A stretch of 64,000 nucleotides of DNA from NCBI GenBank assembly GCA_006176705.1, contig QRFJ01000007.1:3197089-3261088 (forward strand), written 5' to 3'. Positions 1 through 11,149 of the stretch are shown here, piece by piece; positions within the stretch are counted from its first letter, which is position 1, and every line of letters begins with the position of its first letter. This DNA comes from Cocos nucifera. Its lineage: Eukaryota; Streptophyta; Magnoliopsida; Arecales; Arecaceae. The position numbers and the translations under genes were made by a program. Under the pieces are notes generated by a model. It searched no databases, was not told where the DNA came from, and worked only from the letters and a program-made list of their open reading frames with translations.

Positions 1-484
1 ACAAGTCCGAGCTCCTCTAGATGAATTATCACCATCAGTTTGCAACAGACGATGAGATCGGATGGTATGGCCACCACTACTGGTGACACCACTTTCTTCG
101 TAACCAGCACCATGCGGCTCACGACCTGCCAGTATGGTTGTCACCATCCGCCTGATGGCACCTTCCTCTCCGTACCGAACTTCATGCGGCCCACAACTCG
201 TCAGTATGGCCATCACCATCAACTAAGCTTCGCCTATAAAGGATCCTCCAGATACGCTAACTCTAATCTCTCTAATCTCTAAGCTCTCCTCTTCTCCCCC
301 AAGCTTCAAAACTCATTTTGAGTACTCCATTCCTGTTAGCCAGAGCTGACTTAATCATCGGAGGGTCCTGTCGGAGTCACCCCCCATCGACTTCGGATGG
401 GACTTTATTTTGCAGGTCCCCGACGATGATCTCCTCGGCCTCAACTCCAGCGACCTTCGACGACGATCGATTTCTGCACCAACA
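1..484 (+). repeat. LTR, right-hand part (5' LTR of element A or a neighbouring element)
   Basis: The segment ends in CACCAACA, as do the other LTRs here. It contains a TATA box (TATAAA, 235-240) followed by a GGATCCTCCAGATA stretch, and the shared R/U5 signature GCTGACTTAATCATCGGAGG starting at 345. Its left end lies outside the window, so U3 is incomplete. The 80-codon open frame at 40-282 is LTR sequence and not a gene. By eye it matches the reverse complement of 9807-10060 and 14652-14910 (element B) better than 15612-16422. Confidence 0.75.
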
Positions 485-490
485 AGACTA

Positions 491-1190
491 GTTGGTTGCC
501 ATGGCCATGCTTAAGGATGGCCTTTAGAAGAATGATCTGTTATTCTTTCTGGAGAAGAAGTATCTCAGAAATTTTGCTGATTTGCTAGCTCGGGCTGAAG
601 GTTATGCCCGAGCTGAGGAGACCTTCAAGTTGAAGAACGAGAAAGCCATAGGAGAGTGGTAGGCGGGCAAATCTAGCAAGTCCGTAGTTGAAAAAAAGTC
701 GAACAAAGTTCGATCGTGCTTTCAGACTTCCTCCGAGTATAAGTGAGCTCGAACTCCTCGAGCTCATCATCAAAGAAGCCCTGACAGAAGAGCACGAAGA
801 GGTTCTCCCTAGAACATTTCACAACTATGCCCCCCTCAATGCTTCAAAAATATAAGTACTGATAGAGATCAAGGAGCAGTTGCCAAGGTCAGAGAGGATG
901 CATCCTCATTTTGGCAAGCGCAATCCAAACAAATACTATCTCTACTATTATGATCACGGTCATGATACTGAAGAATGTATTCAGCTCTAGGATGAGATTA
1001 CGAAACTCATCAAGCGAGATCGGCTTGGTCGATTTCTATGACGTCGGTTCGAAGGAAGAGAAGATCGGCCAAGGATGCTACCCTAGCTCGAACTATCAAG
1101 GAGAGAAAAGCAGCAGGAAGACTGACCACCTCTCGACATCATCAATACAATTTCTAAGGGACTTCGATGAGAGGAGGCCAGTGGATCTGA
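491..1190 (+). pseudogene. gag C-terminal half of element A (broken)
   Basis: Translation in one main frame gives the end of the Tat-type gag: an SVAMATLKGGL-like stretch reading into LLARAEGYARAEE, then a basic linker, then the conserved NYAPLN segment and the DHGHDTEEC knuckle. In-frame stops interrupt it near 659, 745, 856 and 989. The first cysteine of the knuckle (KFC in elements C and E) is replaced by tyrosine, so metal binding would be lost even without the stops. The N-terminal retrotransposon gag domain seen in B, C and E (the SYDGT...DHLEAF region) is absent; the deletion ends about 7 bases after the LTR. Gag would form the particle and bind RNA. Confidence 0.75.
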
Positions 1191-1194
1191 AGAA

Positions 1195-3330
1195 TTGGTG
1201 AAAAGACAAAGGACTGAAGAACTCATAGCCTTCACTGAAGTAGATGCTCAAGAAGTTCAGTTTTCGCATAACGATGTGATTGTAATCTCTCTAAACGTTG
1301 CTGACTATGATGTATACCGCATCTTTATTGATAATAAAAGTTCTATCGATATTTTATTTTATGATGCTTTCTCCAAAATGTCTATACCTAATAATCGGCT
1401 TGGATCGATGAACTCTCCATTGGTAGGTTTCACTGATGATGCAGTACCAGTTGAAGGTATAATAACTTCAATTATGGCTGTAGGACAATATCCAAGATAG
1501 TCCAAGATACGAGTAGACTTTCTGATGGTAAAAGCTCCATTGGCTTATAATGCGATCCTCGATCAATCTAGTCTAAATGCACTTCGAGCAGTAGTATCGA
1601 TATATTACTTGAAAATGAAGTTTTCAATAAGCTATGGGATCGAAGAAGTCAGAGAAGATCAAATCCTGACAAAGCATTGCTATTCAGTTGCCTCGTAGAG
1701 GAGCGGATGGCCAGATCCTTATTCGGTTGATGGATTGGACGTCCGTGATGATTTGACAGAAGAGCGGGATGAGCCTATGGAAGATCTTATTTTCGTCCCA
1801 CTGAATGACAAAAATATGGAGCATATGGTACAGATCGGCTCCAACCTAGCAGAAGAAATACGAGAGCAGCTTGTCGAATTTCTACGAAGGAATGCAAATA
1901 TTTTTGCTTGGATCCCCGACGACATGTCCAGGATAGATATAGAGGTCATGGAACATCACCTAGCTGTCAACCCTAAACATCGACCAGTGAAAGAAAAGAT
2001 GCGCAGCCATGCTTCAAAGAGGCATAAAGTAATTGCAGAGAAAGTTGACAAGCTCCTCAAGATCGAATTCATCTAAAAAGTCAACTATCCGAATTGGATC
2101 TCCAACATCATGTTCATCAAAAAGACGAACGGTAAGTGGAGGATGTATATAAATTTTAAAAAGCTAAATAAAGTCTGTCCAAAAGACAACTATCCCATAT
2201 TTAGGATTGATCAACTGATGGATGCAATCTCGGGCCACAAGCTCCTCACCTTCATGGATGCTCTTTTCGGCTATAACCAAATTTGGATGGCACCAGAGGA
2301 TGACAAGAAGATCGCTTTTATAACTGACCGTGATCTTTACTGTTACAGGATTATGTCTTTTGAATTCAAAAATACGGGGGCAATGTACCAGCATCTGATC
2401 AACAAAATCTTCAAGGAGCAGATCGTCCGCATCATGGAGGTATACATAGACGACATGCTTGTCAAGAGCCGAGCTTCAATAAATCATAGTGTCGATCTTG
2501 AAGAGACCTTTAGCATCCTCAAGAGATATAAGATGAAGCTAAATCCAACCAAGTGCACCTTCGATGTAACTTCAAAAAAGTTCTTGGAATTCATGGTGTC
2601 GAGGCATGGAATCGAAGCAAATTTAGAGAAGATTCGAGCCATTTAAGAGATGACCGCTCTAAAATCAATTAAAAAAGTTCAGTGCTTGATTGAAAAAGTG
2701 GCAGTCTTGAATCACTTCATCTCAAGGTCGATCGAACGATGTATGCCTTTCTTTCAGATCTTAAAGCAGCCAAAGAACTTCTGCTGGACTACCGAATGTC
2801 AACAAGTCTTTAAAGAGATCAAGAACTATCTCTGCTCACCTCCTCTATTAGCAAAGCCCAAACCCGTAGAAAAATTATTTTTGTACCTATCGATCTCCCC
2901 AGTGGCCCTTGCGGCAGTTCTAATCAAAGAAGATGCAAAAATACAGCGATCGATCTACTACATAAGCCACATCTTGAGGAACATCGAGACCAGATATACT
3001 AGGATAGAAAAACTAACTTAAGCTCTACTGATTGCAGTCTGAAAGCTCCGATCTTATTTTTAGGAGCATACCATAACTCTTCTCACTGATCAACCAATTA
3101 AAGCGGTCCTTTATCGAATAAATGCTTTCGAAAGAATTGTAAAGTGGGCAATCAAACTTACAAAATTTGATATCAACTTTTAGCCTCGACCATCAGTCAA
3201 AGTCCAGATATTAGCAGATTTTATAGTGAAATGCATCATTCCAGATGAAGTCGAGCTTGAACAAAATGAAACCAATATTTCATGGTTACGACTAGACTCT
3301 CCTAAAGAGAGAGCCGACCTTTCTGAAGAT
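1195..3330 (+). pseudogene. pol of element A: aspartic protease, reverse transcriptase and degenerate RNase H (broken)
   Basis: The protease region (about 1220-1700) keeps VISLNVADYD and IFIDNKSSIDILFYDAF; the usual D-N/T/S-G triad reads DNK, so the glycine is lost. The RT region (about 1940-2640) shows KVCPKDNYP, DALFGYNQI and the catalytic YIDDML box at 2443-2454, which is intact. The RNase H-like part that follows (about 2650-3240) retains the TRYTRIEKL and LLTDQPIKAVL blocks but lacks the first acidic residue, as is usual in Tat elements, where a second RNase H takes over. In-frame stops fall at about 1498, 2074, 2644, 3019 and 3061. The enzyme would have copied element RNA into DNA. Confidence 0.82.
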
Positions 3331-3336
3331 TTTTAG

Positions 3337-5040
3337 GCTCTATATGTGGATGGCTCATCCAATGCTTCTGACGTAGGCGCAGGATTGATCTTAGTTAATT
3401 CAGAAGGAGTCATCGTCGAATATGCGCTGCACTTTGAATTTTTTGTGACTAATAATAAGGCCAAATATGAAGCTCTAATCATAGGATTAAAGATAGCTAA
3501 AGAGTTGGAACCAGATCGGCTCTAAGTCTACAGTGATTTTCAACTGATGGCCAGACAGATTAGCAATAGTTATGAAGCTCGAAAGAAAAGCATGATAAAA
3601 TATCTTGAGAAAGTAAAGAACTTGACTTCGGCCTTCAATGATTTTAGCATCCAACAGATTTCGAGGGCAAAAAATATTAGAACCGACCTTCTCTCTAAGT
3701 TGGCCACTTTAACCCTAGTTGAACTGCCCAAGAAAATATTTTTTGAAGTTCTGAAATGCCCAAGTTCAGAGAAGTCACAGTCCGTTATGCAAGTCGAGCA
3801 TGAGTTGAACTGGATCGATCCACTGATTGCTTACCTCAAGGATGGAGCTCTTCCTCATGATCCAAAAGAAGCTCAAAAACTTAAAAATCAAGCCTCCCAG
3901 TATATCCTATAAGAAGGCAAGCTGTACAAAAGATCATATTTTCTACCGTTCTTGAGATGTCTCCAACCTTTAGAAGTCGACTTTGCATTATGAAAAATGC
4001 ATGAAGAAATCTACGAAAGTCTTATAGGGGCCAGATCCTTATCACATAGACTACTTCAGCAGGATTACTATTGGCCGACCTTGTATCATGATTCTTTAGA
4101 GTATGTCAAAAAATATGATCACTGTCAGAGAAATGCAAATATCCAAAGGCAGCTAGTTTTCGAACTTGCACCCTTGAGAGCCCTATGGCCATTTGCTCAA
4201 TGGAGAATGGACATACTCAGACTTTTTTTTGTGACATCTGGACAGCGTAAATTTTTCTTGGTGGCGATAGATTATTTTATAAAATGGATCGAGGCTGAAT
4301 TTCTAACAAAAATCACTGAAATAAAAGTACAGGACCTCATCTGAAAGTCGATTATTTATAGATTTAGCCTACCTCGGACCCTCATAATAGATAACGGGCG
4401 ATAATTTACCGAAGTAAAGTTTGCCAAATTTTATAAAGATTTAAACATCTTCCACTATTTTATATTAGTAGCCCATCCACAGGCAAACGACGAAGCTGAA
4501 GTGACCAATAAAATTCTATTGCAAGGCATCAAAGCAAGACTTGAAAGAGCAAAGAAGACTTGGATGGACGAGCTTTACCACATTCTATGGGCATACCGAA
4601 CTATCCAGAAGCTACCAACTGGAGAAACATCGTTCGCTCTGACTTTCAAAATAAAAGCAGTCATTCCGATAGAGCTCAAGCTGCCATCGACACGGGTTGT
4701 AGCCTTCAACGAGCAAAGTAATTCGCAGGACCTCAGAGCGAACCTCGATCTATTGGAGAAAAAATGAGAAGAAGCCTAAGTTCGGATGGCCGCTTATAGA
4801 CGAAGAGTGGTCCATTACTATAATTTCAAAGTAAAAAATAAAATATTCAAAGTAGAGAATTTGGTACTTCGACGAGTAGCCATTTCACAACCTCAGAACT
4901 AAGAAAAGTTTGCCTCAAATTGGAAAGATCCTTACGAAGTCAAAGAGGTCATCCGGTCTGAAACTTACTACTTGAAGGAGCTTGAAGGCACCGATCTCTC
5001 ATGCCCATGAAAGTCGGAGAACTTATACATGTACTATCAA
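3337..5040 (+). pseudogene. pol of element A: archaeal-like RNase H and integrase (broken)
   Basis: The second RNase H (3337-3720) is the plant Tat-type archaeal-like domain: LYVDGSSN, an AKYEAL block (usually AEYEAL), VYSDFQLM and ENI-type RTDLLSKLA, so the second acidic residue has changed to lysine. The integrase (about 3985-4770) has WRMDILRLFF (normally with aspartate-containing MDI), IIDNGR and DEAEVTNKILLQG, matching the D-D-E core. The C-terminal segment (about 4780-5040) has the NWKDPYEV and YYLKEL blocks of the GPY/F module and no chromodomain. Stops occur in frame near 3523, 3910, 4342 and elsewhere. Archaeal-like RNase H between pol RNase H and integrase is the basis for the Tat assignment. 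Confidence 0.8.
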
Positions 5041-5084
5041 TGATCTCATTTTAATAATATTTTTTTATTTTAATATCTTTGATG

Positions 5085-5620
5085 CCCTTATAGTTCTGTT
5101 AGAAATAGGAGAAGAATTTTGTTCTAACATTGAGCTAAAGCGAAGACCTCAGTTACTTAAGTCGGGTTGCAGAGAGAGGCTCCTTTAATGGCCCTTTTGT
5201 GTCCCTATAGTCCTGTTAGGAATACGAGAAGAACCTCATTCTAACATTGAGCTAAAGTGAAGACCTCGATTACTTAAGCCAGGATGCAGAGAAAGGCTCC
5301 TTTAATGGCCCTTTTGTGCCCCTATGTCCTATCAAGAACAGGAGGAGAACCTCATCCTAACATTAAGCTAAAGCGAAGACTTCGGTTACTTAAGTCGGAA
5401 TGTGGGAAGAGACCCCTTCAATAATCCTTTTGTGTTCTTAGAGTCTTATTAGGAATAGGAGGAGAACCTCGTCCTAACCTTGAGCTAAAGCGAAGACCTC
5501 GGTTACTTAAGTTGGGATGCGGGGAGAGACCCCTTCAACGATCCTTTTATGTCCCTATAGCCCTATCAGGAATAAGAGGATCTCATCCTAATGTGAGCAA
5601 AGTCATAGGCCATGCTAACT
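5085..5620 (+). repeat. Tandem array of TTAGGA-hairpin units in element A
   Basis: Five units start near 5098, 5215, 5332, 5447 and 5567, a period of about 115-120 bp. Each begins with a TTAGGAATAGGAGGAGAACC-like block and closes with TCCTAAC, which can pair as TTAGGA/TCCTAA with an inner GAGG/CCTC stem. The rest of each unit carries AGCTAAAGCGAAGACCTCGG and a CCTTTTGTG(T/C)CCCTATAG tail. Homologous arrays stand at the same place in elements B and C, and single copies in E. No coding role is apparent. Confidence 0.85.
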
Positions 5621-6015
5621 TAAGCCGAGAAAAAAAGGACAAAAGGGGGCCCATCCAGTGGTCCTAAATGAACCTTCAACCTAAAGCAAAAGGAAGGAAC
5701 AAATCCTATCACCGATTTCTACACGTATTTCTCCGACAACTACTTGACCGTATGATGCGCAAGAAAAAAATCACTTTTGGGTCCGTAAAAAGGATCTCGG
5801 ATAGGCGTCTACAATAATCACTTCATTAGAAGACAATGCAAAGAAAAATAAAGTGAAGAAAGTGAAGCTGCGAACAAGCTTCGAATTCATGCAAAACAAA
5901 AATAATAAAAAAGATATTATTTCATTATAAAAATATGTTCATTATAAATAAAACAAAGGTCGACAAGATCGATTACACTAAAAAAGAAAAAAAAAAGAGA
6001 AAGACCGTCGAAATT
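5621..6015. other. Non-coding spacer inside element A
   Basis: No gene or repeat is recognised here. The stretch is A-rich towards its right end and lies between the hairpin array and the end of the antisense coiled-coil gene. Confidence 0.5.
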
Positions 6016-6890
6016 CTAAGAAGGATCGGACTCCTCAGACTTCAGACTGATGGTCATTACTAAAGATTCCTTAAGATGATCAACCTCCTCCTCGAGCACC
6101 TTCCGCCTTTTCATGTTATTACGAAACATCCTGTCAGCTCGGCGGTATTCCTCCTCTGATTCTCGCAGCCTCCTCCTCTGGACCTCGGACTCGACCTCCG
6201 CATCCTTGGTAGCTTGATGCTCACAAGTCAGCTCGAGCTTCAGCCATTGCACCTCAGCCTTTTCCTCACTGATCGACTTTTAGAGTTCATCGATGGTCCT
6301 CTTCAAAGAGGTGACTTCCTCGACCTCCCTGTTTGTACCAGCCCGAAAGCCATCATCAAGTTGCCGCTAGAGCCGGGCTACTTCATTGTTGGAGGCATGG
6401 AGCTTTTGTTCTAACTTGGACATCCTATCACTCTAGCCCAATTGGTAAGTCTCATATGTAAGCTCGACGTCATGTAGCTATTTTTGAAGTGCGGAGAACC
6501 TTATCGACCAGTCCCACTCAAATTGCATCTTATCGGAGGACCAAGATGAGCTCCCCTTCAAAAGTTGAATCTTCTCTCTCATCGCGTTGAGTTAAGTCTC
6601 GAGGGAGCCGATCTTCACCGTCAGCACTCAGAATTTATCGCTTGCATTCTTTCGGAGTTCGGCCAACTCTCTTTCGAAGCTCCCTTTTCGAATACTGAAA
6701 CTAGTAGAGTCCTTCATGTGCAAGTTTCGGAGGTGAGTGTCCTTTTTGGTCGCCTCCGAAGCATTCCTTGATGAAGCTTGAAGGTCGTCCTCTATCTTCT
6801 TTAACTTCTTCTCCAGATGATGGACTTTCTTCCTTATGCTTTTTATTAAAGATTTTAGGAGGACCCCCTAAGGCATTGGGTCAGCGTTGA
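6016..6890 (-). pseudogene. Antisense coiled-coil gene of element A, distal segment (broken)
   Basis: Read on the minus strand, about 6830 to 6016 encodes a charged, heptad-like protein with stops near 6640, 6590, 6480, 6435, 6370 and 6282. The last open part (6252-6016, 78 codons) has LKLELTCEHQATKDAEVESE, then a strongly basic RRRK/RRADRM region and EEEVDHLKESL, and ends at a stop. The composition (E, K, R, L, Q) suits a coiled coil. It lies downstream, in the antisense direction, of the segment at 7007-8900, and the two are probably exons or pieces of one gene. The function of these antisense genes in Tat elements is not established. Confidence 0.55.
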
Positions 6891-7006
6891 TGAAAAACTA
6901 CATTTGAGGTATGAAAAATGCTCAAAGATATGGACAAAAAAAATTCACTTTTATGTAATCAAAAATTTTGAATACAAAGCAAAAAAAAAGAAAAATATAT
7001 ATATAA

Positions 7007-8900
7007 CTACTCGAGGATTTCAACCTCAGATGGGGCGATGAAAGATGGAGACGGAGTGCTCTTAGTTGCCTCGAGCTCCCGAACTGGCTTAGGCACCTCC
7101 ATGGTAGGTTTGGATGGACCAGAAGTAAGCTCGATGGAGGAGGGATCGACTGCGGCATCGAACGATCCCGCTTTTGCATCATCCTCCTCCTCGAGAAAGC
7201 TTAGATCAAGCTCGAGGAACCTCCGGGCCATCCTACTTTCGCAGAGCTCAAAACCCTTGATGAACGCCTGCTGACCAAATTCGATGTTTAAATTCCTCAT
7301 TTCGGAGGAGGCTTTGAACTCTTCCACAGTCCGAGTCATCGCCTCCAAGATCGACTTCATCATTCGAGCCTCTAGTTTGGTGACCTTATTCTCGACTTCT
7401 TCCTCTCCTCCTTCAGGACCAGTGCGGTCTTGAGTCTGGCCGAGATGAACTCCTCTTTTTGGAGCGCACCCTGGAGACTCTCGATTTTTGCCACCTTCTC
7501 CTTTGCAAGGCACTCGACCTCGACGACCTTTTCATGAAGACGACTGGTCTCGGCTCGAAGATCCTCCTAAACCTTCTATGCTTCCACCTCCTGACGGTGC
7601 ATCCTCTTGATGTAGGCGAGCATCTGATGATCCAACTGCAACAAATGATTGGTGTTAAAAAAAAAGAAGTAGAAGAAAGGAGAAAGAGTCGAGCAACGAA
7701 GCAATCACCTTGAGGATGGTTTCAAGAGAACTCCAAATGATCTGCCGAGGGTTAAGATCAGCCATGTGATCCACCACCTCCGGCATTGCAAACTTGTTAG
7801 TTAAATCCTGGATGATCTCTGAGTTATCAAAAGGATCTTTCTCTTGTTCGTCGCTATCGTTATCCGGCTCGCTAAGGCGAGCTTTGTGGGGCATCTTGGG
7901 GATAGCTTTCTTCTTTTTCTTACCTTCTCCCATCTCTCCCTTAGCAGGAAGCTTCGGAGTTTGATCCTTACTAGAAGGATCCGAGGGCATAGGAGGCAAG
8001 AAGCCCGCGCCAATGGTGCTGACCTCGATAGTTCAGGCAATTTCGGTGTTGGCGCCGATCTTGGAAGCAGTGGCAGTGGCAGTAGGGGCCACGGAGCTGG
8101 AAGCATCGACCTTCATCTTCTTCAAGCTATCGTCTGGTACTTTTTTTTCCTCTTCTGGACATAAAGTCCCTTGATAAGCATTTCGGCAGCTTTAGTATCT
8201 ATTTCTACAATAGAAAAAGAATTACGGTCAGTGGCCATACACATATGCGAAACTGCATGAATTTGAAAAGCAAAAGGTATACCAGAGGAATCGAGGGGAC
8301 TCAAACCTAGGTTGAATAAGATCTGTTCTTTCGAAAGATCGGAAAGAAGAGGAGCTCGGTATGCTTTAAGTTTATTGGAGGAATCAAGGTTGGCTCCATC
8401 TAAGCTAGGACCTCGGTGGACCGACTCCCTAATGTGACCTCAAGTAGGAAGATCTAATTGTAAGGTCGGACAGTACACAAAAAAATATTTTTTCTTTCAG
8501 TTATGAATGGAAGAAGGGGCACCTTTCAGTAACCCCTTCTTGCTAAACTGAGAAAAAAAGTACCACTAGTCCTTCGTAGAAGGATGGTGTTTGAAAGTGT
8601 AGAAATTTCTAAAGAGTGAGACAGTTGGTCGAACTTCGATCAGATGGCAAAGAAAAAGGAAGCCTATGACGAATCAAAAGGAGTTCGGCACGACGAATGT
8701 GAAGAAGATATTCAAAAATTGAAAGATGACAACTACAAAGAAAGGCAGTGAAAGCCAAAGCCCGGCATGCAAGGTCTCTAAGTACAAGCAAAATCGATCG
8801 ATCGGAGGAGAACTGACTCGGTCATCCAAACTAGGAAGTTCGAGGTCGTATTTCGGAGGAATTCCATATTGAATCTAAATCAGAGAAAGATCATCCGAGA
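7007..8900 (-). pseudogene. Antisense gene of element A: 'putative gypsy type transposon' domain plus coiled coil (broken)
   Basis: On the minus strand, about 8640-8460 reads WYFFSQFSKKG, then GAPSSIHNWKKKYFFV. That is the hallmark block of the plant family annotated as 'putative gypsy type transposon' (PF04195), recalled from knowledge and not searched here. The piece at 8304-8122 continues the domain. After a frame shift in an A-run near 8140, a basic-acidic linker follows (8000-7700). A coiled-coil part, broken by stops and shifts near 7690-7400, comes next; the last open frame, 7513-7007, ends in EVEILE. Antisense genes between pol and the 3' LTR are known from Tat elements such as Grande. 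Several stops (for example near 8569 and 8440) show that it is no longer translated whole. Confidence 0.65.
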
Positions 8901-9657
8901 TAAGAATGGACGAGATGGTGTCTGAAACAAAGAACGAATGAGACATGTACCTAGGTTCAATCTCGATCAGGGGTGCAAGGTTTAGGAAGATCGGTCCGGA
9001 TGAGCCCTAAGAACCGAGGGAATGAAAGGTTTTGGAAGACATTCAGATCAAAATAAAATTTTAAAAAATAAGAAAAAATATAAGATAAATACTGCTATAG
9101 AAAAATTGGAGGAGCAAGAAGCTAAAAAAGTGCAAATACCCAAAGAGAAGGGTTGGAAAACTGACCTAGGCCGTTTGGGGAGGATGAAAGGATGATGGAT
9201 GCGATGAGAACCAGTCGAAAAGATATCCAGAGCTTAGAAAAATGAGGGAGGAAGCTAAGACCCTTGGGAGGAAGACAAATGGGGACCGAAAGAAGAAGAA
9301 GACTCGGGCAAGAATGGCTTTCGGATAAGAGAAGGCCTTAAATAGCCAGAGGCCACCCAAGGCAGTTATGATTGTGGATCGACTTTGGTCGGTTAGCATG
9401 CGTTGTGTGTCCCACTCGTCATGACAGAGGAGTGGCGACGGACGGAGTCTTTATAGCATCGTACCTGGGATAGAGTTTTGATGGAAGATACGAAGGGCTG
9501 TCTTGTCAAACTTATTTTAGATTTAAAAAACTTCGGTGCCAGCATGGTAAATACCAAAATATCTTATCCTGACGAGCACGAAAACCCAAAAAAAAATTTT
9601 GACAGTCGCTTTTTTACTCTCTTCCTCCAAATTTTGAACTCGAAAGTAGGGAACTAT
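8901..9657 (+). other. Spacer and polypurine-type tract before the 3' LTR of element A
   Basis: This would be the upstream region of the antisense gene; no coding frame in it is convincing. Just before the LTR, 9638-9657 reads AACTCGAAAGTAGGGAACTA, the position and type of a plus-strand primer tract. The same AACTCGAAAGTGG(A/G)GG motif precedes the 3' LTR of B and C, and AACTCGGGAGTGGGGGG that of E. Confidence 0.6.
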
Positions 9658-9806
9658 TATTGGGGGTAAACCTCACTCCCGTCGAAGTTCGGTCTGGTGC
9701 ATTGCCAAATGTAACTTATAATCGTAGAATAGCTTCAATCGCAAATTTTTTTTTTGAATTTCTCTAGTAGTCGAATCCCTTATGGACTTCTTCAGCAGTC
9801 TAACTC
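9658..9806 (+). repeat. 3' LTR of element A, left fragment (before element B)
   Basis: It starts TATTGGGGGTAAACCTCACT, the LTR start used in this family (TGTTGGGG or TATTGGGG), and runs 149 bp to AACTC, where element B begins. The fragment carries the GCTTCAATC(G/A) block found near the start of element C's LTRs. It continues at 15612. Confidence 0.75.
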
Positions 9807-10640
9807 TATTGACGCAGAAACTGATCGTCGCTGGAACTAGCTGGAGCGGTGGTGGATGAGGTCGCCATCGGGGACCTGCAAAACAAAGTTCCATCCGGAG
9901 CTGGTGGGGGGTGGCTCTGGCAGGATCCTCCGATGATTAAGTCAGCTTCGATCAATAGGAATGGAGTGCTCGAAAATGAGTTTCGAAGCTTGGAGAAGAA
10001 GGAGAGAGCTTAGAGATCAAAATCTAGAGATTAGCATATCTAGAGGGTCCTTTATAGGTGGAGCTTAGTTGATGGCGATGGCCATACCATCTGGTAGCGA
10101 GCTGTTGGGACTGCATGGAGTTCGGTATGGAGAGGAAGGCATCGTCAGGTGGATAATGACAGCCATACCGATAGGTCATGGGCCGCATGGGGCTAGTTAT
10201 GGAGAGAGTGGTGTCGTCAGTTGTGACAGCCATGTCGTCTGATCTCATCGCCTGTCGCAGACTGATGACGACAGTTCGTCCAGAGGAGCTTGGACTTATG
10301 GAGGAGTTCGACTGAAGGGGAAGCTTGAAAGAAGTTTGGCTTCTATAAGCGCTTGGCTAGAACAATGCAGAGAGAGTTCAGCTCTTGCGGGAGTCTGACT
10401 GAAGCTCGACGGTTGAGTTTGGCTAAAGCTCGACTGCTGGGAGTCCAAGGAGCTCGACTGCTAAGTAGCTCGATCGGCTGAAGGGGTTCAATCCGGATGC
10501 TGGGAGTCCGAAGGAGCTCCACTGCTAAGTAGCTCGACCAATTGAAGGAGTTCGATCCGGATGCTGGGAGTCCGAAAGAGCTCGACCGCTGGAGAGTCCG
10601 AAGGAGCTCAACCTCTGAGGAGTGGGGTTTATCCCCAATA
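9807..10640 (-). repeat. 3' LTR of element B
   Basis: On the minus strand it starts TATTGGGGATAAACCCC at 10640 and ends GCGTCAATA at 9807. It has a TATA box (TATAAA on minus, 10051-10056) and the R/U5 signature at about 9925-9945. Its U3 has tandem AGTTCGATCCGGATGCTGGG-type units (about 10380-10620). It lacks part of U3 compared with the other LTR. Confidence 0.85.
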
Positions 10641-10739
10641 ATAGTCCTCCCACTTTCGAGTTCGAAACTCGAAGGAAGGGAGTGTAGAAAAGATGACTGT
10701 CGAAGTTTTATTCTGGTCTCCATACTGGCTCAGGTTGAA

Positions 10740-11145
10740 ACTCGGAGGAGATCTCATCTTTCGCTAAAGTTGATGTCGAAGTTGAAGTCCGAGAAAGATC
10801 TCATCTTCGATCGAGGTTGAGGTAGGCTTCATTTGCTATGGTCGAGGTCGGAGGTTGAGCTCCTCAAGGCGATATTGTCTCCAGCAGCAGAGGCTAATAC
10901 GGGCGCTCGAGAGAGATCTGATCTCAGAACGAGATTATCTCCGATCTTATCTCTGACTGAGGTTGTCTCGATCGCTCGGAAGAGATCTTATCTCTGACCG
11001 AGGTGGAAGTTGAAGCTCTCCAATCGAGATTGGCACGGTCGCTCGGGAGAGATCTTATCTCTGACCATGGTCGAAGTTGAAGCTCTTCAGTCAAGATGGG
11101 TTCGGTCCTTCGGGAGAGATCTTATCTCCTTTGGCCGAGGTTGAT
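10740..11145 (-). repeat. GAGATAAGATCTC-type hairpin array of element B
   Basis: About six copies of the reverse of GGAGATAAGATCTC-like blocks occur (near 10748, 10795, 10910, 10980, 11048 and 11115), with loose spacing of 35-70 bp between GTTGAAGCTC-type spacers. The array lies directly inside the 3' LTR, as in C and E, but is more decayed. Confidence 0.7.
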
Positions 11146-11149
11146 GCGG

